The notes beneath the pieces are model-generated. The model searched no databases and was not told the DNA's origin. It saw only the letters and a list, made by a program, of their open reading frames with translations. This document shows positions 1-6,221 of a stretch of 6,996 nt of DNA, in pieces. Origin of the DNA: Gemmatimonadales bacterium UBA2982 (GTDB lineage Bacteria > Gemmatimonadota > Gemmatimonadetes > Longimicrobiales > Gaopeijiaceae); NCBI GenBank assembly GCA_002347035.1, contig DEAM01000007.1:1-6996 (forward strand), read 5' to 3'. Each line of letters starts with the position of its first letter. The first letter of the stretch is position 1. A program made the translations under genes and the position numbers.

Positions 1-255
1 CCAGACTGCTCCACCCCGCAACAGAGACAAGGAAGGTATACGGGCCGCTGACGAGAGGTCAACCCGCTCAGTGGGTTGAGGTAGACCCAGTATCTACAAC
101 CTTTCTGCAGCATTGGCTGGCTAACTGAAGTCCCCTATCGGACTAAGGAAATTCACGTGTGTTTTCTGCATCTCAAGCAGAGCACCCTAGTTACTTTACC
201 CCTGGCAAGCTAAGTCCAAATGAACTCCATGCTTACCTAAGGACATGGCTGATAC
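1..255. other. Left flank, no convincing gene
   Basis: No complete gene is visible here. One + strand frame is open from position 3 to a TGA at 126-128 (41 codons, ending in QHWLAN) and could be the tail of a gene that starts outside the window. A - strand frame is also open from an ATG at 113 to the left edge, so the two cancel as evidence. A short inverted repeat lies at 60-78 (CAACCC and GGGTTG around a 7-nt loop) without a following T-run, so it is not a standard terminator. Positions 129-255 must hold the promoter and leader of the downstream dehydrogenase, but I see no clear sigma-70 type -35/-10 pair. Confidence 0.4.
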
Positions 256-1623
256 ATGCTGACCAAAACCAATCAAAGTCACACTGCTTTTGATGAAGAA
301 CTAAATCCCTTCGTCATTGCACAGAGACAGTGCGATAATGCAGCTCGCTACTTACCGAATCTCGAGCCAGGCTTGTTCGAGTTTCTGAAGCGACCAGATA
401 CGCTCATTACGGTTGAGTTCCCGATCGTCACGAGTTCTGGTGAGGTCGAGAACTTCATCGGATACCGGGCAGTCCATAACCGAGCCCGCGGCCCAGGGAA
501 AGGCGGCATTCGGTACCATCCGGAAGTAACGCCTGATGAGGTACGAGCTCTAGCCTCTTGGATGACCTGGAAGTGTGCAGTTGTCAGTGTGCCTTTCGGG
601 GGTGCGAAAGGTGCGGTGGTGTGTGACCCCAAAAAACTGAGTCACACGGACATCCAGCACTTAACCAGACGCTTCATCTCTCAACTTGGTGACAACATTG
701 GGCCTCATACCGACATACCGGCACCGGATGTAGGCACTAATGCTGAAACAATGGCAATCATCTACGATACTTACGACAACATGCACCGGGGGGAGAACAA
801 CCTAGGTGTTGTGACAGGCAAGCCGGTGCACATCGGTGGTTCTCTCGGCCGTGAAGAAGCGACCGCTCGCGGGGGGTTTTTTGTGACTGCCCGAGCCTTA
901 TCTCGAGGCATGCTACCCGGCCTCACTGATCTGGATGGCCTTTCTCTAGCAATTCAGGGCTTCGGTAACGTCGGGAGACACGCAGCCAGACTCTTTTCCC
1001 AGGCCGGAGCGCGCATCGTAGCGGTCAGTGATTCACAGGGTGGAGTACATGCGCCTGGAGGGATCGACCTGGAAGCCGCTTCCCGACACAAGCAAGAAAC
1101 GGGCTCAGTGAGCGGCCTTACAGACACTAATGACATCACAAACGCAGAACTCCTTCACGTGCCATGCGACATCTTGATCCCTGCCGCCTTGGAGAATCAG
1201 CTGCGTTCTGATAACGCAGGGAATGTGAAGGCACGGCTGATTGTAGAGCTAGCCAACGGGCCTACGACGCCCGAAGCTGACACGATTCTGAGCGATAAAG
1301 GGATCCCGATACTGCCGGATATTCTCGCAAATGCTGGGGGAGTCACAGTCAGCTACTTCGAATGGGTTCAGAATAACAAAAACGAACAATGGGCGGAGGC
1401 AGACGTGAACGCCAAACTCGAGCTCACCATGAATCAGGCCACCGATGGAGTCCTCGACAAGCAGGCGGAAGTAAATAGTTCACTTGAAACTCTCGAGGAG
1501 GCGCGACGTGAAGTTCACAGGCCTGGTGACGAGCTGGTGCCAATAGATGTCCGAACTGCCGCCTTCGTTGTGGCCGTTCAAAAAGTGGCCGAAGTCACAC
1601 TAGCTAGGGGAATTTGGCCCTAA
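256..1623 (+). CDS. gdhA: Glu/Leu/Phe/Val-family dehydrogenase, probable glutamate dehydrogenase
   Basis: Probable hexameric glutamate dehydrogenase, a cytosolic enzyme interconverting glutamate with 2-oxoglutarate plus ammonium using NAD(P). The 455 residues carry the family signature: GKGGIR with substrate-binding Lys82, a second lysine at 106 (WMTWK), PFGGAKG with Lys118, and PAPDVGTN with the catalytic-type Asp158. The Rossmann glycine motif GFGNVG is at 235-240, followed by a strand ending in Asp259. Ser366 in NAGGVTVSYFEW, with Lys82, fits a glutamate side-chain pocket rather than a Leu or Phe dehydrogenase. The C-terminus (VRTAAFVVAVQKVAE, then RGIWP) is intact. Residues about 405-427 look like an extra charged segment compared with usual members. 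The start is supported by AAGGA at 239-243, although the 12-nt spacing is long. Cofactor preference (NAD or NADP) is not settled by the sequence. No obvious partner gene adjoins it. Confidence 0.93.
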   Translation: MLTKTNQSHTAFDEELNPFVIAQRQCDNAARYLPNLEPGLFEFLKRPDTLITVEFPIVTSSGEVENFIGYRAVHNRARGPGKGGIRYHPEVTPDEVRALASWMTWKCAVVSVPFGGAKGAVVCDPKKLSHTDIQHLTRRFISQLGDNIGPHTDIPAPDVGTNAETMAIIYDTYDNMHRGENNLGVVTGKPVHIGGSLGREEATARGGFFVTARALSRGMLPGLTDLDGLSLAIQGFGNVGRHAARLFSQAGARIVAVSDSQGGVHAPGGIDLEAASRHKQETGSVSGLTDTNDITNAELLHVPCDILIPAALENQLRSDNAGNVKARLIVELANGPTTPEADTILSDKGIPILPDILANAGGVTVSYFEWVQNNKNEQWAEADVNAKLELTMNQATDGVLDKQAEVNSSLETLEEARREVHRPGDELVPIDVRTAAFVVAVQKVAEVTLARGIWP

Positions 1624-1715
1624 AAAGCCTCCCTCTACGGCATTAATATGGAATCGTAAGCCTAGCGCTAAACTGTCTCATGACCGAGACTATCTGTCTC
1701 CAAATTTTTGACGCA

Positions 1716-1734
1716 CTGCCCATGAATTGGGCAG
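1716..1734 (+). promoter_or_regulatory. 7-bp hairpin in lipoprotein leader
   Basis: CTGCCCA at 1716-1722 pairs perfectly with TGGGCAG at 1728-1734 around the 5-nt loop TGAAT. It ends about 12 nt before the GAGGGGG ribosome binding site (1747-1753) of the lipoprotein start at 1759. No T-run follows, so it is not an intrinsic terminator. It could stabilise the 5' end of the mRNA, bind a protein as dyad DNA, or be incidental. A TTGACG hexamer at 1708-1713 resembles a -35 box, but no good -10 box lies 16-18 nt after it. Confidence 0.35.
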
Positions 1735-1758
1735 GTGGTTCTTCGTGAGGGGGTTAAG

Positions 1759-2913
1759 ATGTCATCGTCACGGGTTTTAAAATTCACAATGTTTGCCTGC
1801 ACGGCTTTCCTTTTAACGGGCTGCACCAGTGGGTCTAGTGTGCCTTCAGCAATGGCTTCGGAAGCGGGCAACGCAATCACCGGTGAGGGTATCCCCAATC
1901 CGGCTCCGAACGTTACGGAGAATTGGGGAGAGCTTCCTGAAGGTCGGGGTTGGGGCTCAACGGCCGGTGTCGACATCGATCCGAATGACGGTCACATCTG
2001 GGCATACGAGCGGTGCGGTGCCAGTTCCTTCGGTCCGGGCTCCCTCAACTGTGAGAACAACCTGGTCGACCCCATCTTCAAGTTCGACCGTAATACCGGC
2101 GAGGTCCTCGCCAACTTTGGGGCAGGGCTCTTTGTCACCCCTCATGGAATCCATGCTGCAGACGACGGAAGTGTCTGGGTGACTGACTTCGCCGGGAACG
2201 CCGAAGGAACCAAGGGCCACCAGGTCCACAAATTCAGCCCGAGCGGTGAACTCCTAATGAGTCTCGGCGTGGCGGGGCAACCCGGAAGCGAGCCCGGCCA
2301 GTTCAACCAGCCCAACGACGTAGTCACCGGGCCGGACGGGAGCATCTACGTGGGTGACGGACACAACGGCCAGGGGATGACCTCAGCAGCAGCGATTGCC
2401 GAGGGGCTCGAGTCAGGCCAGACTGGCCGCATCATCAAGTTTGACGCAGATGGAAACTACCTCATGGAGTGGGGCCAAATTGGCACACTGCATGGCGACT
2501 TCCGCACACCCCACGCACTTGAGTTTGACTCACGGGGCAGGCTCTGGGTCGCCGACAGAGGTAATCATCGCCTAGAGATCTTCGATCAGAACGGCAACTA
2601 CCTCGAGTCACGTTATAACTACGGTCGTATCAGCGGCATCTTCATTACCGATGATGATATGATCTACGCCATCGACTCCGAATCGAGCCCGACCAGCCAC
2701 CCGGCATGGAATAACGGTGTTCGCATTGGGCATATCGATGAAGACGTAATCGTCGGCTTTATCCCGCCGTTCCCAGCAGAGACGAGGCCATACCAGGGAG
2801 CAGCTGGTGAAGGTGTCGCCGTCGACGCAGACGGAAATGTCTACGCAGCCGAAGGTCCTAACTCACTCCGGTTCGCCGGAGGGGCATTCACCAAGTATTC
2901 AGTAGGCATGTAA
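1759..2913 (+). CDS. NHL/PAL-like beta-propeller lipoprotein
   Basis: A 384-residue exported lipoprotein. I choose ATG 1759 over the in-frame GTG 1735 because GAGGGGG (1747-1753) sits 5 nt before it and a compact lipoprotein signal then follows: charged start, hydrophobic stretch, lipobox LLTGC with Cys22. A Ser/Ala/Gly-rich linker leads into about six NHL-type blades, visible as repeated DG-x-[IVL]-[WY]-V-x-D units near residues 75, 137, 194, 260, 299 and 358. Matches such as HQVHKF (154-159), FNQPNDV (182-188) and LWVADRGNHR (262-271) point to the peptidyl-alpha-hydroxyglycine alpha-amidating lyase (PAL) branch. Two zinc-type histidines are present (His129, His252), but the third position reads GEGVAV (350-355) where PAL has PHD. 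Cys86 and Cys98 could form a disulfide. Blade 3 has an Ala/Gly-rich insertion (about 205-222). The true substrate or ligand is unknown, and lyase activity is doubtful. It is followed by a strong terminator. Confidence 0.85.
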   Translation: MSSSRVLKFTMFACTAFLLTGCTSGSSVPSAMASEAGNAITGEGIPNPAPNVTENWGELPEGRGWGSTAGVDIDPNDGHIWAYERCGASSFGPGSLNCENNLVDPIFKFDRNTGEVLANFGAGLFVTPHGIHAADDGSVWVTDFAGNAEGTKGHQVHKFSPSGELLMSLGVAGQPGSEPGQFNQPNDVVTGPDGSIYVGDGHNGQGMTSAAAIAEGLESGQTGRIIKFDADGNYLMEWGQIGTLHGDFRTPHALEFDSRGRLWVADRGNHRLEIFDQNGNYLESRYNYGRISGIFITDDDMIYAIDSESSPTSHPAWNNGVRIGHIDEDVIVGFIPPFPAETRPYQGAAGEGVAVDADGNVYAAEGPNSLRFAGGAFTKYSVGM

Positions 2914-2924
2914 CTAAAATCGCG

Positions 2925-2941
2925 CCGGGGCATGACTCCGG
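2925..2941 (+). repeat. Short hairpin after lipoprotein gene
   Basis: CCGGGG at 2925-2930 can pair with CTCCGG at 2936-2941 (one G-U wobble) around the loop CATGA, starting 11 nt after the stop codon. It precedes the larger terminator hairpin at 2954-2989 and may help protect the 3' end of the mRNA. It has no T-run of its own. Confidence 0.3.
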
Positions 2942-2953
2942 AACAGCTAGTCT

Positions 2954-2995
2954 AACGGGGGTCGGAAGCTAAGCTTTCCGGCCCCCGTTCTATTA
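2954..2995 (+). terminator. Intrinsic terminator after lipoprotein gene
   Basis: AACGGGGG at 2954-2961 pairs with CCCCCGTT at 2982-2989. The stem continues inward through a T-G wobble and CGGAA/TTCCG to a small loop around GCTAAGC, giving about 14-15 base pairs. The tail TTCTATTAG is only moderately T-rich, but the stem is long and very stable. It ends the lipoprotein transcript and separates it from the rhomboid gene, which begins about 45 nt later. The stem is near-symmetric, but nothing converges from the right, so action on the + strand is expected. Confidence 0.8.
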
Positions 2996-3037
2996 GCTAG
3001 CCTGGTTACGAATGCGCTCCACTCACTTTCCTAGGCC

Positions 3038-3748
3038 ATGTTTCCACTTTATGACGAAAACCCTACTAAGCTCCTACCCGTAAGCACCTTTGCCGTCATT
3101 ACAGCATGCACGGGTGTCTGGGTATTTCTTCAAGGGGCAGGGACTTCAGAGGAAACATTCTACAGCTCTATGTGCAGTCTTGGAGCTATTCCAGCTGATT
3201 TAACTGGAAGCATGAGCGCGACTGAACGGCAGGGCCCATGCCCGATAGGCGGGTTCAGTTGGGCAACCCTTTTTACTTCCATCTTCTCTCATGGAAGCTG
3301 GTTCCATCTGATTGGCAACATGTGGTTCTTGTGGATTTTTGGAAATAATATAGAGGATGCCATGGGGCACCTACGGTTCTTGGCCTTCTTCGTATTAACA
3401 GGTCTCATCGCCGTGCTGGCTCACACGTTCATGTGGCCCGACTCAAGCCTTCCACTCGTGGGTGCATCGGGAGCAATTAGCGGAATCATGGGAGCCTACT
3501 TCGTTCTATATCCGAAAGCGCGTATTCGAACGCTCTTTGTATTCGGATTCTTCATCCGCGTCATACCCATACCGGCGTGGGTGTTTTTGGGTATCTGGAC
3601 AGGCATGCAGTTTTTGGGGTCGTATGTAGAAGGCCTTTTGCCAGAAAGCGGAGGTGTGGCCTACGCAGCTCATATAGGTGGTCTTTGTGCCGGACTTGTT
3701 CTGATCTTCCTTTTCCGTAAGGCAAAGCCGGCAACTGCCTGGATTTGA
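3038..3748 (+). CDS. Rhomboid family intramembrane serine protease
   Basis: A 236-residue six-transmembrane rhomboid protease that would cleave transmembrane segments of other proteins within the inner membrane. The catalytic dyad is visible: Ser144 in GASG (142-145) and His212 in AAHIGG. The family motif HGSWFHLIGN (85-94) supplies the conserved His and Asn, and GIMGAY (149-154) continues the serine helix. Predicted membrane spans are near residues 13-32, 87-104, 113-132, 140-158, 168-198 and 208-227. Loop 1, between spans 1 and 2, has Cys46 and Cys68, which might form a disulfide outside the membrane. There is no extra cytoplasmic domain, so it is a minimal catalytic-core form. The ATG has only a weak AGG at 3033-3035 in front. 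It follows a terminator and so needs its own promoter, which I cannot identify. Its substrate is not indicated by the neighbours. Confidence 0.93.
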   Translation: MFPLYDENPTKLLPVSTFAVITACTGVWVFLQGAGTSEETFYSSMCSLGAIPADLTGSMSATERQGPCPIGGFSWATLFTSIFSHGSWFHLIGNMWFLWIFGNNIEDAMGHLRFLAFFVLTGLIAVLAHTFMWPDSSLPLVGASGAISGIMGAYFVLYPKARIRTLFVFGFFIRVIPIPAWVFLGIWTGMQFLGSYVEGLLPESGGVAYAAHIGGLCAGLVLIFLFRKAKPATAWI

Positions 3749-3864
3749 ATTGGAAAAAGCTCTTTACTTCTATGAGGTCTTGATGAGACACCTCTTGGAC
3801 CCACTCCGCGCTAGCTTAGCTCGGATTACACGCCCCCACCCCATCCATATTAGCCGTTCGACGT

Positions 3865-3870
3865 TAGAAT
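3865..3870 (+). promoter_or_regulatory. Candidate -10 box for leaderless metA
   Basis: TAGAAT matches the bacterial -10 consensus at five of six positions and ends 7 nt before the metA ATG at 3878. Transcription starting at the usual distance would begin at or next to the start codon, giving a leaderless mRNA. This agrees with the absence of any Shine-Dalgarno-like purine run before that ATG. No good -35 hexamer is seen 16-18 nt upstream. Confidence 0.4.
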
Positions 3871-3877
3871 TGTCGCC

Positions 3878-4951
3878 ATGCCACTCGTAGCCCATTCCGA
3901 ACTACCGACTTTTAAGCACCTGCGTGAGCAGGGGCACGATCTCCTGACCATGGACCGTGCAGTCCACCAGGATATTCGCGAGTTGCACATCGGATTCTTG
4001 AACATGATGCCCGATGCTGCCCTAGCCGCAACTGAGCGGCAGTTTATTCGCCTTGTTGGCTCTTGTAACCGGATCGCACAGTTCTTCGTCTACCCATTTT
4101 CGCTCCCTGAACTCCCAAGAAGTGCTGAAACGCTAGAGTACATCGAGCGTTACTACAGCAACTTCGAAGACCTCCGAGACAATGGACTTGATGCGCTTAT
4201 CATCACGGGCGCCAACGTGGTGAATCCGGATCTCACCCAAGAATCATTTTGGGAGCCACTCATTGATATCGTCACCTGGGCCGAGGATAACGTGGCCTCG
4301 ACACTGTGCTCCTGTCTGGCGACCCACGCTCTGCTCAAACATTTCTACAACGTTGATCGTCAGCCTTTGCCTCAGAAACTCTGGGGGATTTACAGCCACC
4401 GAGTGCGTCACCCAGATAATCTCCTCCTAAGAGATATCAACACCCGTTTCAATGTGCCGCACTCGAGGCACAACGATATTTCCCGGGATCAACTCGAGGC
4501 CGTCGGACTCAAGGTGCTAGTCGAGAGCGATGAAGGTGGTGTGCACATGGCGTCAAGCCGGGATGAGTTCCGCACCATCTACTTCCAGGGCCACCCCGAG
4601 TACGACATTAACAGCCTTCTTAAAGAGTATAAGCGTGAGACAAAGCGCTTTCTCAAGGGCGAACTCAACACACCACCGCCGTTCCCGGAGGACTACTTCC
4701 CGCCCGAGGCTCAGCAACTCGCAAGGGACTGGCTGGAGTCGGTAACCGACGCACGCGACAAAGGCGAGCCGCTACCTAAAATGCCAGAGAGAGAGATCGA
4801 AAGCTTCCTAGATAACACCTGGGGCGATACCGCTAAGGCTATCGTCGCCAACTGGCTAGGACTCGTCTATCAGTTCACGGATCTAGACCGGAAGAAGCAA
4901 TTCATGCCTGGAGTAGATCCAGAGGATCCACTGGGGATCGGAAGCGACTGA
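3878..4951 (+). CDS. metA: MetA-family homoserine O-acyltransferase
   Basis: Cytosolic enzyme of the MetA (homoserine trans-succinylase) family, which acylates homoserine from an acyl-CoA in the first committed step of methionine synthesis. Visible are the N-terminal MPLVAHSELP and FLNMMPD (40-46), the nucleophile Cys146 in STLCSC, and YFQGHPEYD with catalytic His239 and Glu241. Arg253 fits the homoserine-binding arginine, and NWLGLVYQ (325-332) matches the family's C-terminal helix. Spacing between the TGA motif (110-112) and Cys146 equals that of E. coli MetA. The start coincides with that of E. coli MetA although no ribosome binding site precedes it. Oddities: Val115 occupies the site that is Gly in succinyl and Glu in acetyl enzymes, the E. 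coli Lys46-Lys47 pair is Asp46-Ala47, and at 357 residues it is about 50 longer than E. coli MetA. The acyl donor is therefore uncertain. No MetJ-like operator or SAM riboswitch was seen upstream. Confidence 0.88.
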   Translation: MPLVAHSELPTFKHLREQGHDLLTMDRAVHQDIRELHIGFLNMMPDAALAATERQFIRLVGSCNRIAQFFVYPFSLPELPRSAETLEYIERYYSNFEDLRDNGLDALIITGANVVNPDLTQESFWEPLIDIVTWAEDNVASTLCSCLATHALLKHFYNVDRQPLPQKLWGIYSHRVRHPDNLLLRDINTRFNVPHSRHNDISRDQLEAVGLKVLVESDEGGVHMASSRDEFRTIYFQGHPEYDINSLLKEYKRETKRFLKGELNTPPPFPEDYFPPEAQQLARDWLESVTDARDKGEPLPKMPEREIESFLDNTWGDTAKAIVANWLGLVYQFTDLDRKKQFMPGVDPEDPLGIGSD

Positions 4952-4991
4952 GCTTCCCGCTCTCAACGCCAGACTTTACTTTCACCTTTCT

Positions 4992-5065
4992 CGGGACGTG
5001 GCGCAGCCCGGTAGCGCACCTGAATGGGGTTCAGGGGGTCGCCGGTTCGAATCCGGCCGTCCCGA
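4992..5065 (+). tRNA. tRNA-Pro (anticodon GGG)
   Basis: A complete 74-nt cloverleaf. The acceptor stem CGGGACG (4992-4998) pairs with CGTCCCG (5058-5064), with A5065 as discriminator. The D stem is GCGC (5001-5004) with GCGC (5014-5017). The anticodon stem CCTGA (5019-5023) pairs with TCAGG (5031-5035) around loop ATGGGGT, giving anticodon GGG at 5026-5028 to read CCC and CCU. The T stem GCCGG/CCGGC encloses TTCGAAT. CCA is not encoded, since CTG follows, so the nucleotidyltransferase must add it. The sequence closely resembles E. coli tRNA-Pro(GGG). It starts 40 nt after the metA stop, so cotranscription is possible. Confidence 0.97.
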
Positions 5066-5081
5066 CTGAGATAAGATTAAG

Positions 5082-5118
5082 CCCTGCAAGCACTTACAGC
5101 TTGTAGGGTTTTCTCTTT
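5082..5118 (+). terminator. Intrinsic terminator after tRNA-Pro
   Basis: CCCTGCAAGC (5082-5091) pairs with GCTTGTAGGG (5099-5108) in a 10-bp stem with one G-U wobble around the loop ACTTACA. It is followed directly by the T-rich tail TTTTCTCTTT (5109-5118). It lies 16 nt after the tRNA and ends the metA/tRNA transcription unit. Confidence 0.9.
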
Positions 5119-5232
5119 GGGGTCCACTTAAACACGCTTCTGCGCGTCCTGAGTTGCGGGCCTGATGCCTACCGCGACAGTAGCAATCGCTTGTTAGGCG
5201 TCGACTCGAAGTGAGTGTGCAGGCGCACGCCA
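5119..5232. other. Convergent intergenic region
   Basis: A gap between the tRNA terminator and the end of the - strand methyltransferase gene. It contains GGCGCACGCC at 5222-5231 (a 4-bp stem next to the methyltransferase stop) and an imperfect inverted repeat at 5167-5199 (GCCTA/TAGGC outside, GCGA/TCGC inside). Neither has the T-run expected of a - strand intrinsic terminator. No gene is seen. Confidence 0.4.
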
Positions 5233-5931
5233 CTACCAAATAGGCGGGAGAAGCCGGTACCGTACTGTCTCCATATACTCGGTGTAGCCCGGCAACGTTC
5301 TCTTCAGCGTCTGCTCTTCCACAGCAGTTCGAGCGATCAGAACAGCCAGCAGTACCGAGACCGCGACCAAGCCTCCGTAGCTCTCCAACCACAGCGCGAG
5401 ACCAGCGAAAAACAGGAGCATTCCCAAGTAGAGCGGATGGCGCACGACACTGTAAAGCCCGGTATCGACGAGGGTCTGGCCCCGCTCTGTCTGGTCCTCG
5501 ACGATCGGTATCGCGAATGCGTTCTGGTAGATCGTACCGAAGCATATGGCGAGTCCGATCAATAGCGTTACGCCCCCGAATCCCGAAACCGCAGGCGAGG
5601 GTGGCGGCAACAGCCGCAAGCTAAAGACGTCGACCGGGATGAAGACGCACCAGGCCAAGAACCCCACCATGAGGACAGTTGAGATGATGCGGTCGGCCAT
5701 GGGTTGAGCCTTTGAGTCCGGCGCGCTCGTCCGCGCCGCGAGGCTGTCAGGCGCAAGCACCCCAAGCGCGACGATACCGCCCACCATGATGACTCCGTAC
5801 ACGCCAAGAAAGATGAGCGCCCGATCCCAGTACCACGTACCACCGGGCATCAGGCCAGCGGGGAGCACTAGCAGTCCACCGAACAGCACCACTTGAAACA
5901 GGCCCCCAACAAGTCCCTTTAGGATCAGCAT
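5233..5931 (-). CDS. ICMT/PEMT-type membrane methyltransferase
   Basis: A 232-residue polytopic inner-membrane protein with the C-terminal signature of the isoprenylcysteine carboxyl methyltransferase / phospholipid methyltransferase superfamily: LYSVVRHPLYLG (159-170), then Glu205-Glu206, then LPGYTEYMETVRYRLLP (213-229). In this superfamily these parts form the S-adenosylmethionine pocket at the membrane face. About five hydrophobic segments precede or flank it (near 5-28, 38-60, 84-104, 118-140 and 168-204). Bacterial members usually have no prenylated protein target and their substrates are mostly unknown, so I do not name one. The ATG at 5931 is preceded by GAGGCGAGT (complement of 5941-5949), and TATAGT (complement of 5952-5957) is a possible -10 box. 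The gene stands alone and converges on the metA/tRNA unit. Confidence 0.85.
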   Translation of the reverse strand: MLILKGLVGGLFQVVLFGGLLVLPAGLMPGGTWYWDRALIFLGVYGVIMVGGIVALGVLAPDSLAARTSAPDSKAQPMADRIISTVLMVGFLAWCVFIPVDVFSLRLLPPPSPAVSGFGGVTLLIGLAICFGTIYQNAFAIPIVEDQTERGQTLVDTGLYSVVRHPLYLGMLLFFAGLALWLESYGGLVAVSVLLAVLIARTAVEEQTLKRTLPGYTEYMETVRYRLLPPIW

Positions 5932-6221
5932 TTGGTCGCCACTCGCCTCTGACTATAGAACAGTATTTTGCTCAGGGAATTTTTGTTGTTGAAACGGCCG
6001 TTGTGGCCTGTGAGGGTCGTCAGAGGCACTACTTCCTATGCCATCTAGCAAGGCTCTCCGCATGCTCTACATCGGTATTGTGACTGATTGACGACCGCTC
6101 TGTCTCAAGCCTTCCCACACAGAACTGCATTCTGTCCAGAGACATGACCTCTTCTCTTTGTCGCTCTATGTGCGCCTTCATTGTTTCGATCGTTCACATC
6201 CTCTCAACCTAGCTGACGACC
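5932..6221. other. 290-bp intergenic region with palindromes
   Basis: No coding frame of credible length is seen on either strand. It holds the promoter side of the - strand methyltransferase and the 3' side of the SEC-C gene. AACGGCCGTT at 5993-6002 is a perfect 10-bp palindrome. A two-part hairpin spans 6101-6144: TGTCTC pairs with GAGACA outside, and CAGAA pairs with TTCTG (6119-6133) inside. Neither has a T-run that would make it an intrinsic terminator for the leftward SEC-C transcript. Confidence 0.4.

Noticed and set aside
245..262. Five-codon leader ORF overlapping the gdhA start (ATG 245, TGA 260-262)
   Set aside because: The AAGGA motif lies only 1 nt before this ATG, too close to serve it, and such short frames occur by chance.
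3749..3877. SAM riboswitch or MetJ operator before metA
   Set aside because: The gap is 129 nt with no AGACGTCT-like repeats and no multi-helix core; only short weak hairpins are visible.
4992..5065. tRNA 3' end as a mobile-element attachment site
   Set aside because: I found no second copy of the tRNA 3' end in the window, and neither an integrase nor phage genes follow.
5167..5199. Possible integron attC-like site ending in GTTAGGC with inverted GCCTA
   Set aside because: Only the terminal heptamer fits the attC core. The opposite arm reads GCCTACC rather than a clean partner, the element is just 33 nt, inner core sites are not evident, and there is no integrase or cassette array.
4982..5545. 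187-codon - strand frame across the tRNA and methyltransferase end
   Set aside because: It runs through the tRNA and its terminator and overlaps the clearly real methyltransferase in another frame. Its translation is Arg/Ser/Cys-rich without motifs.
5215..5565. 116-codon + strand frame opposite the methyltransferase
   Set aside because: It is antisense to the conserved RHP and VRYRLLP coding region and shows no family features.
5993..6002. Perfect palindrome AACGGCCGTT as an operator
   Set aside because: It is a single 10-bp site with no second copy, no nearby regulator gene and no well-defined promoter; chance is a sufficient explanation.
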